Made by a program: the position numbers and the translations under genes
NCBI GenBank assembly: GCA_025454955.1
Contig: JALONL010000011.1
Span: 62,001-126,000 of the forward strand
DNA length: 64,000 nt
Origin: Bacteroidia bacterium
Lineage (GTDB): Bacteria; Bacteroidota; Bacteroidia; Palsa-965
Direction: 5' to 3'
The notes under the pieces: generated by a model
What the model was told of the DNA's origin: nothing
Seen by the model: the letters and a program-made list of their open reading frames with translations, nothing else
The model's database searches: none
Shown: one piece after another, positions 59,670 through 64,000 of the stretch
Numbering within the stretch: position 1 is the first letter of the stretch
Layout of the letters: the number at the start of each line of letters is the position of its first letter

Positions 59670-60545
59670 ATGGACAATTCTCAGCTTAGTGCGCTGATCA
59701 GCCTGCTCGACGACCCCGATGAAAGCGTATTTCATCAGATCCGGGAGAAATTACTCTCTCTGGGCAATGTGGCTTTGCCTGCACTCGAATCAGCCTGGGA
59801 AAACTCGTTCGATCCACTGCTGCAGTCGCGCATCGAAAACATCATCCACAGCATTCAGCTCGATTATACCCGAAACAGCCTTCGCACCTGGGCATTGCCC
59901 GGGCAGCAGGATTTGCTCGAAGGCGCACTTATTGTGGCCCGCACACAATATCCCGATCTCGACGAAGACCGCATCCGCCGCCATATCGAACAAATCAAGC
60001 AGGACATCTGGCTCGAACTGAACAACAACCTTACTGCCCTCGAAAAAGTGCGGGTAATTAATCACATTCTTTTCGATGTGCATAATTTCAGCGGCAATAC
60101 GGCCAACTATCACGCCCCGCAAAATTCCTACATCAACAACGTACTTGAAACCAAGAAAGGCAATCCGCTTTCGCTTTCCATCATTTACGCAGTTATTGCG
60201 CAGGACTTGCGCATTCCCATTTACGGCGTGAATTTGCCCGAGCATTTTATACTCGCCTATGTGGATGCCGGCACCGAACAGCCCATAACTTTTATGCAGG
60301 ACAGCGACCGCGTGCTTTTTTATATCAACCCCTTCAGCCGGGGCTGGGTGGTGAGCCGCAAAGAAATTGACGCTTACCTGAAACAGCAAAACCTCGAATC
60401 GAAGCCCGAATATTACGCCCCCTGCTCCAACCTCGAAATCATCCGCAGCCTCATTACCAAACTCATAATCTCCTACGAACGTTTGGGCTATCCCAACAAA
60501 ACCGAGGAACTCAAGCGGATGATGGATGTGCTTTCTGATTTTTAA
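59670..60545 (+). CDS. SirB1-like transglutaminase-fold protein
   Basis: A 291-residue soluble protein. Residues 1-75 form helical repeats (SALISLLDDPDESVFHQIRE, HEAT-like). The SirB1/Transglut_core2 domain follows: LTALEKVRVINHILFDVHNF, then SYINNVLETKKGNPLSLSII, NLPEHFILAY and FINPFSRGWVVS-like strands. The usual catalytic Cys is Ser in NPLSLS, as is typical for SirB1 relatives, so it is probably non-enzymatic or has changed chemistry. It is convergent with the LtaS-like gene (11 bp between stops). Confidence 0.85.
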   Translation: MDNSQLSALISLLDDPDESVFHQIREKLLSLGNVALPALESAWENSFDPLLQSRIENIIHSIQLDYTRNSLRTWALPGQQDLLEGALIVARTQYPDLDEDRIRRHIEQIKQDIWLELNNNLTALEKVRVINHILFDVHNFSGNTANYHAPQNSYINNVLETKKGNPLSLSIIYAVIAQDLRIPIYGVNLPEHFILAYVDAGTEQPITFMQDSDRVLFYINPFSRGWVVSRKEIDAYLKQQNLESKPEYYAPCSNLEIIRSLITKLIISYERLGYPNKTEELKRMMDVLSDF

Positions 60546-60556
60546 TCAGTCGAACA

Positions 60557-62422
60557 CTAATACCTCCAGTATTCATCGCTCATGGTTTGCAGCCAGGCTT
60601 TTCCTTCGCTGATGAGTTTTTGCCGCTGTGCTTCATTGCCTGCTTTCTCGTGTTCGATGCGGTTCTGGCGAACCTGATATACCATATACCCGCCGGGCCG
60701 AATCCAGCCAAAACCTTCGTCGAACGCATAGTATGCATACTCCTGCGTGTGTGCGTTGAAAAGATTTTTGCTGTAATGAAACGGCGACGCATCGAGTTTT
60801 AGCTGGGTGAGCAGCGTGGCGGCAAGATCTATTTGCGAACAGATTTTTTTGGAGCGGTAGCCACGGTATTCGGGTTTAATTACTTCGCCGTAAAAAACCA
60901 TGGGAATGCGGCGGTAATTGGGCTCGTTGAAACTCCAGTTGCGCGGCGAATTGTGGCTGTGATCGGGTACAAACACAAAGAGCGTGTTGTTGTACCACGG
61001 CTGGCTGCGGGCTTTTTGCAGGAAATCGTGAATGCACTTGTCGGCATAAAACGCCGAGTTGATGTATTCTTTTTCTTTGCCGCCCCAGTCGAGCACGGGT
61101 TTCATGGGAATATCGAAAGGGCCGTGTGTGCTGAGGGTGAACATGGCTGAAAAGAAGGGCTGTTTCTCGCGGCTCAGGTCGTTGAGCTGGCGTTCGTATA
61201 AATACTGGTCGTGTGCGCCGAGTTTGCCTTTGGGAATTTCGGAGCCGAAGTCTTTTTGTTCGGTAATGCGCCCGAACTCGTTGTAATACATATAAGCGCG
61301 GATATTGCCATAACTAAGCTGTCCGCCAAACATAAATGAAGTGGTATAGCCCGCTTTGGAAAAAACAGTACTGATGCAGGGCAGGTGCGTGTATTTATCG
61401 GGCTGGGTAATGATAGATGTTTTGGGCTGTGCGGGAAAAGCCGAAAACACGGCGGCCATGCCCTGGTCGGAAAGGCTGCCCGAGGCGTAGCAACTGTCGA
61501 ACGAAATTCCTTCGCCAAGCATTTTATTGAAATGCGGGGTAACTCCGGCATAGCCGCCCAAAGGCTCAATCAAATCGGCCGACCAGCCTTCGAGCACCAC
61601 CAGCACTACGTTGGGGCGTGTGGTGGTGAGCATGTAGGTGGTACTGTCGGCGGGAGTGTTTACAATTTCCTGAAATACTTTTTTCGCTTCTTCGGGCGGC
61701 AAAAGTTTATACGGTTCACCCGCGTCGAGATTTTGAAACCAGTTGCTGAACAGGTGAAAGGTAGAATTTACACTCACCGTATTCAGAAAATTGGAGCGCG
61801 AATAATAGGCATCGCTCACCTGCACCGGCATTACCTGAAAAAATCCGCCGCGGATAAACCAGAACACCACCACCGGGGCCAGCAGCACAAACAACCCATG
61901 TTTCCACCACACCGGCTGCACGGCCCATTGCCGGGGCACGGCGCGTTTGTAAAACCATATTCCGGCCCAGGCCAGCAAAGCCACCGAAGGCAGTCCGAGC
62001 AAAAGCTGAAGTGTGGAAGCCGTGTTTATTACTTCGGCCGGATCGCCCAGAAACCAGAGGGCTTTGTAAGTGAGTTTGTGGTGCCACTCATCGTAAATGG
62101 GCAATTCGCCGATGGTGAGAAAACTAACGGCCACAATAAAAATGTAATGCAGCCAGGTATTTATTTTCAGCCAAAGCTGCGGCCGCCAGAAGCCCGCCAC
62201 CGAAAAAAGCAGCCACGACACACCCATGAAATAAGCCGCCATGGCCGAATCGACATACAACGAATGCCAGAACGAGGCCACTATTTCGCCAAAGCCCGAG
62301 CCGGTGGTTTCTTCAATGTTCCAGAGAAGAAAAACAGTGCGGGTAAGGGCAAAGAAAATCATCCAGAAGAGGAACTGCCGCAGAAATAGCCAGACTAGAT
62401 GTTTGCGGAATGATTCGCGCAT
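60557..62422 (-). CDS. LtaS-like membrane phosphoethanolamine/phosphoglycerol transferase (sulfatase fold)
   Basis: A 621-residue protein with five N-terminal helices (about 15-190), a periplasmic linker, and a C-terminal alkaline-phosphatase-fold domain. Motifs: RPNVVLVVLEGWSADLIEPL (metal-binding EGWS), the nucleophile region CYASGSLSDQGMAAVFSAFP (the position usually held by Thr is Ser here), FSAMFTLSTHGPFDIP and FVFVPDHSHNSPRNW. By family it moves a phospho-head group from a lipid to a glycan or glycolipid; in Gram-negative bacteria the substrate is usually unknown. Monocistronic with a promoter box at 62455-62462. Confidence 0.85.
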   Translation of the reverse strand: MRESFRKHLVWLFLRQFLFWMIFFALTRTVFLLWNIEETTGSGFGEIVASFWHSLYVDSAMAAYFMGVSWLLFSVAGFWRPQLWLKINTWLHYIFIVAVSFLTIGELPIYDEWHHKLTYKALWFLGDPAEVINTASTLQLLLGLPSVALLAWAGIWFYKRAVPRQWAVQPVWWKHGLFVLLAPVVVFWFIRGGFFQVMPVQVSDAYYSRSNFLNTVSVNSTFHLFSNWFQNLDAGEPYKLLPPEEAKKVFQEIVNTPADSTTYMLTTTRPNVVLVVLEGWSADLIEPLGGYAGVTPHFNKMLGEGISFDSCYASGSLSDQGMAAVFSAFPAQPKTSIITQPDKYTHLPCISTVFSKAGYTTSFMFGGQLSYGNIRAYMYYNEFGRITEQKDFGSEIPKGKLGAHDQYLYERQLNDLSREKQPFFSAMFTLSTHGPFDIPMKPVLDWGGKEKEYINSAFYADKCIHDFLQKARSQPWYNNTLFVFVPDHSHNSPRNWSFNEPNYRRIPMVFYGEVIKPEYRGYRSKKICSQIDLAATLLTQLKLDASPFHYSKNLFNAHTQEYAYYAFDEGFGWIRPGGYMVYQVRQNRIEHEKAGNEAQRQKLISEGKAWLQTMSDEYWRY

Positions 62423-62454
62423 GAATTGCCCCTTTAATGATGTGGTATTGAAGC

Positions 62455-62462
62455 AAAGTTAG
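62455..62462 (-). promoter_or_regulatory. Promoter -7 element of the LtaS-like gene
   Basis: TAACTTTG on the minus strand, 32 bp from the ATG at 62422. Confidence 0.6.
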
Positions 62463-62517
62463 GTAAAGTTTAAGCTAATGGAATATCAACACCACATTAG
62501 CGGCAAACTGATGCGGT

Positions 62518-63204
62518 TTATCGACAAATATCAATTAGTCTGCTTTTTGTACGTTTCCAGGTGGCTGCGTTCAATAGGGTAAACTCACTTTCACTCAAAC
62601 CACATACTCCCGAATGTATTTTTGTGGTGAGTGTTTTTCTGCTCCTGTTAATATTCGGGAAATAAACCATTGTATCACTTAAATAATTTTCCCGGAAAAA
62701 ATGATTTTGCGGGTGTTGGATAAAATAGCTGTAAGCGGCTCCGCCATTTCCGCCCAGATCTGTAAGTATGGCAAAATCTTCTTTCCCGTCGAAATTGAAA
62801 TCGCAAACTGCAAAAACGCCATAATATCCATCAATCACCTCACCCACAGTATTTACCTTACCGGAACAGGAGTAATATTCGGAAAGTTCTTCAAGAGTTG
62901 GATACAACACATACGCATCCTGCCGCACAGAATCAATAACACTTCCGGATTTATCTTCGATAATAATTTTCCAGTAATGCCTTTCCACATTCTGCTGCGG
63001 ACATTCGTAGAAAAAGAGCCGGAAGTTATAATTGCCGGAAAGCTGATGATAAAAAGTGGTGAGTGAATCGCGGCAAGGTTTTTCAGATTCTGTTGGAAGC
63101 CACACTGTATCGCCCGATGTAACCGGAGTTTCAGAATTGATTCGCCCATCGTTGCAGGCTGTCAGAAAAATTCCGCAAACAAAAAGGCACAGCAATATTT
63201 TCAT
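62518..63204 (-). CDS. Lipoprotein with an acidic repeat-like C-terminal region
   Basis: A 228-residue lipoprotein (lipobox LTAC, Cys17). The middle holds DFNFDGKEDFAILTDLGGNG, a calcium-binding-like DxNxDGxxD turn as in FG-GAP and XAC2610-type domains, followed by a short aromatic strand AYSYFIQHP. No enzymatic motif. It lies 12 bp downstream of rpe on the same strand and is likely co-transcribed, although its function gives no link to the pentose pathway. Confidence 0.7.
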   Translation of the reverse strand: MKILLCLFVCGIFLTACNDGRINSETPVTSGDTVWLPTESEKPCRDSLTTFYHQLSGNYNFRLFFYECPQQNVERHYWKIIIEDKSGSVIDSVRQDAYVLYPTLEELSEYYSCSGKVNTVGEVIDGYYGVFAVCDFNFDGKEDFAILTDLGGNGGAAYSYFIQHPQNHFFRENYLSDTMVYFPNINRSRKTLTTKIHSGVCGLSESEFTLLNAATWKRTKSRLIDICR

Positions 63205-63216
63205 GCGGCGCTGTAC

Positions 63217-63864
63217 TTACCCTTTCAACCGCACAATAGCCGCATTGCGGTCGGGAGCGGCAAAAACAGCGGTGCCTGCTACCAGCACATCGGCACCGGC
63301 GGCAATGAGGGCATCGCAGTTATCGGGTGTAACGCCTCCATCTACTTCAATGAGCGTGTGTGTGCCTTTGGCAGTAATGAGTGCTTTTGCTTCGCGCACT
63401 TTCTCGATGGCAAGCGGCTCGAATTTTTGTCCGCCAAAACCGGGATTGATGCTCATTATGAGCAACAGGTCTATTTCGTGCAGGATGTCTTTTACCATGC
63501 TCACGGGCGTATGCGGATTGAGTGCCACGCCGGTTTTTGCACCCACCGCCTTAATGCGCTGCAGGGTGCGGTGCAGGTGCGTGCAGGCTTCGTAATGCAC
63601 AGTAAGCACGGCCGGTTTGTATTTGCCAAGCTCGTCTATGTAATTGTCGGGATTAACAATCATCAGATGCACATCGAGCGGTTTGGTGGCGTGCTGCTGA
63701 AGGGTTTTGATAACCGGGAAACCAAACGAGATGTTGGGCACAAATACGCCGTCCATTACATCCACATGAAACCAGTCGGCATCGCTGTTATTTAAAAATT
63801 CAATATCGCGCTGAAGGTTGCCAAAATCGGCCGAGAGAACGGAGGGTGCTACGAGTGCGGGCAT
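63217..63864 (-). CDS. rpe: Ribulose-phosphate 3-epimerase
   Basis: A 215-residue TIM-barrel enzyme that interconverts ribulose-5-P and xylulose-5-P. Family blocks: APSVLSADFGNLQRDIEFLN, WFHVDVMDGVFVPNISFG, LDVHLMIVNPDNYID, TVHYEAC, GVALNPHTPVSMV, LLLIMSINPGFGGQKF and IEVDGGVTPDNCDALIAAGA. Metal-binding His and Asp residues are present. The start MPALVAPS is the family N-terminus; an ATG 30 bp upstream lies too close to the promoter box. Upstream partner of the small lipoprotein gene. Confidence 0.96.
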   Translation of the reverse strand: MPALVAPSVLSADFGNLQRDIEFLNNSDADWFHVDVMDGVFVPNISFGFPVIKTLQQHATKPLDVHLMIVNPDNYIDELGKYKPAVLTVHYEACTHLHRTLQRIKAVGAKTGVALNPHTPVSMVKDILHEIDLLLIMSINPGFGGQKFEPLAIEKVREAKALITAKGTHTLIEVDGGVTPDNCDALIAAGADVLVAGTAVFAAPDRNAAIVRLKG

Positions 63865-63882
63865 ATACTTTTTTCTGTGCGG

Positions 63883-63890
63883 CAAAGTTA
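63883..63890 (-). promoter_or_regulatory. Promoter -7 element of rpe
   Basis: TAACTTTG on the minus strand, 18 bp from the ATG at 63864. Confidence 0.6.
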
Positions 63891-64000
63891 GCAAACTGCC
63901 GGGTGTTATACCCGTGCGAAAGCCGGCCGGCTTAAAACCTCACATTTATCATTGATTTTGCAGATAGCAGACGGGTAGTTATCTACACAAAAGCCTCACA

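Noticed and set aside
1..64000. tRNA, rRNA or riboswitch genes
   Set aside because: No TPsiC-arm/GGTTCRA motif with a matching acceptor stem and no known riboswitch core was seen on either strand; a covariance-model search would be needed to exclude them.

Overview
The window comes from a member of the Bacteroidota. The evidence is consistent: many genes are preceded by the phylum-specific -7 promoter element TAnnTTTG (some with a -33 TTG about 19-21 bp upstream), there is almost no Shine-Dalgarno use, and the gene content includes the DUF4295 protein beside L33, a GldM-like C-terminal domain, a type IX secretion (T9SS) sorting-like C-terminus, DUF5777 barrels, S46 peptidases, a CarB without its allosteric domain, and many Bacteroidota-style lipoproteins and OmpA/porin-like beta-barrels. 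The order cannot be fixed by eye. No tRNA, rRNA, CRISPR array, prophage or transposase gene was seen. The region is mostly chromosomal backbone with a few accessory patches.

Layout. 1-3747: edge of a secreted protein, RecQ, and a family 2 glycosyltransferase. 3888-6508: an outer-membrane barrel, then an operon of two heme-c lipoproteins plus a DUF5777 barrel. 6581-13114: Nudix hydrolase and M14 carboxypeptidase, a GT-C-like membrane protein, and CarB. 13293-15520: two DUF4328-like membrane proteins and a small AT-rich cassette (49-aa ORF plus DUF6169-like gene). 15611-23391: rpmH, an MsbA-type ABC exporter, an ECF sigma/membrane protein/GldM-like secreted protein operon, and an operon of glycosyltransferase, second ECF sigma factor and RsmG. 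23507-29636: PanB and an RluA-type pseudouridine synthase, an OMP, a T9SS-like secreted protein, and a first MBOAT/SGNH acyl-transfer pair.

29778-36991 is a tightly coupled DUF58/TgpA-like/MoxR/TPR operon. 36994-42976: a rhomboid homologue that has lost its catalytic His, directly behind an S46 dipeptidyl-peptidase with the DPP11 (Asp/Glu) specificity Arg; then RimO, a SPOR protein and YbjQ. 43048-46373: FtsY, DUF4295, L33, an aminopeptidase P and L28. 46524-47639 is a DUF1016 nuclease-like protein carrying in-frame palindromic repeats. 47722-52029 is a second MBOAT operon with two different SGNH proteins. The right part holds DUF6069, a SnoaL-like lipoprotein, CinA, DUF4197, a REP-like intergenic repeat cluster, two tandem-domain universal stress proteins, a nucleoside phosphorylase, a SirB1-like protein, an LtaS-like sulfatase-fold enzyme, a lipoprotein and Rpe.

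The strongest leads for new biology are the pseudo-rhomboid coupled to DPP11, the ECF sigma/membrane/GldM-like operon, the palindromic 54-bp repeats inside the DUF1016 gene, the twin-SGNH MBOAT operon and the heme-c lipoprotein/DUF5777 operon. All functional statements rest on motif reading by eye; no database search was run.
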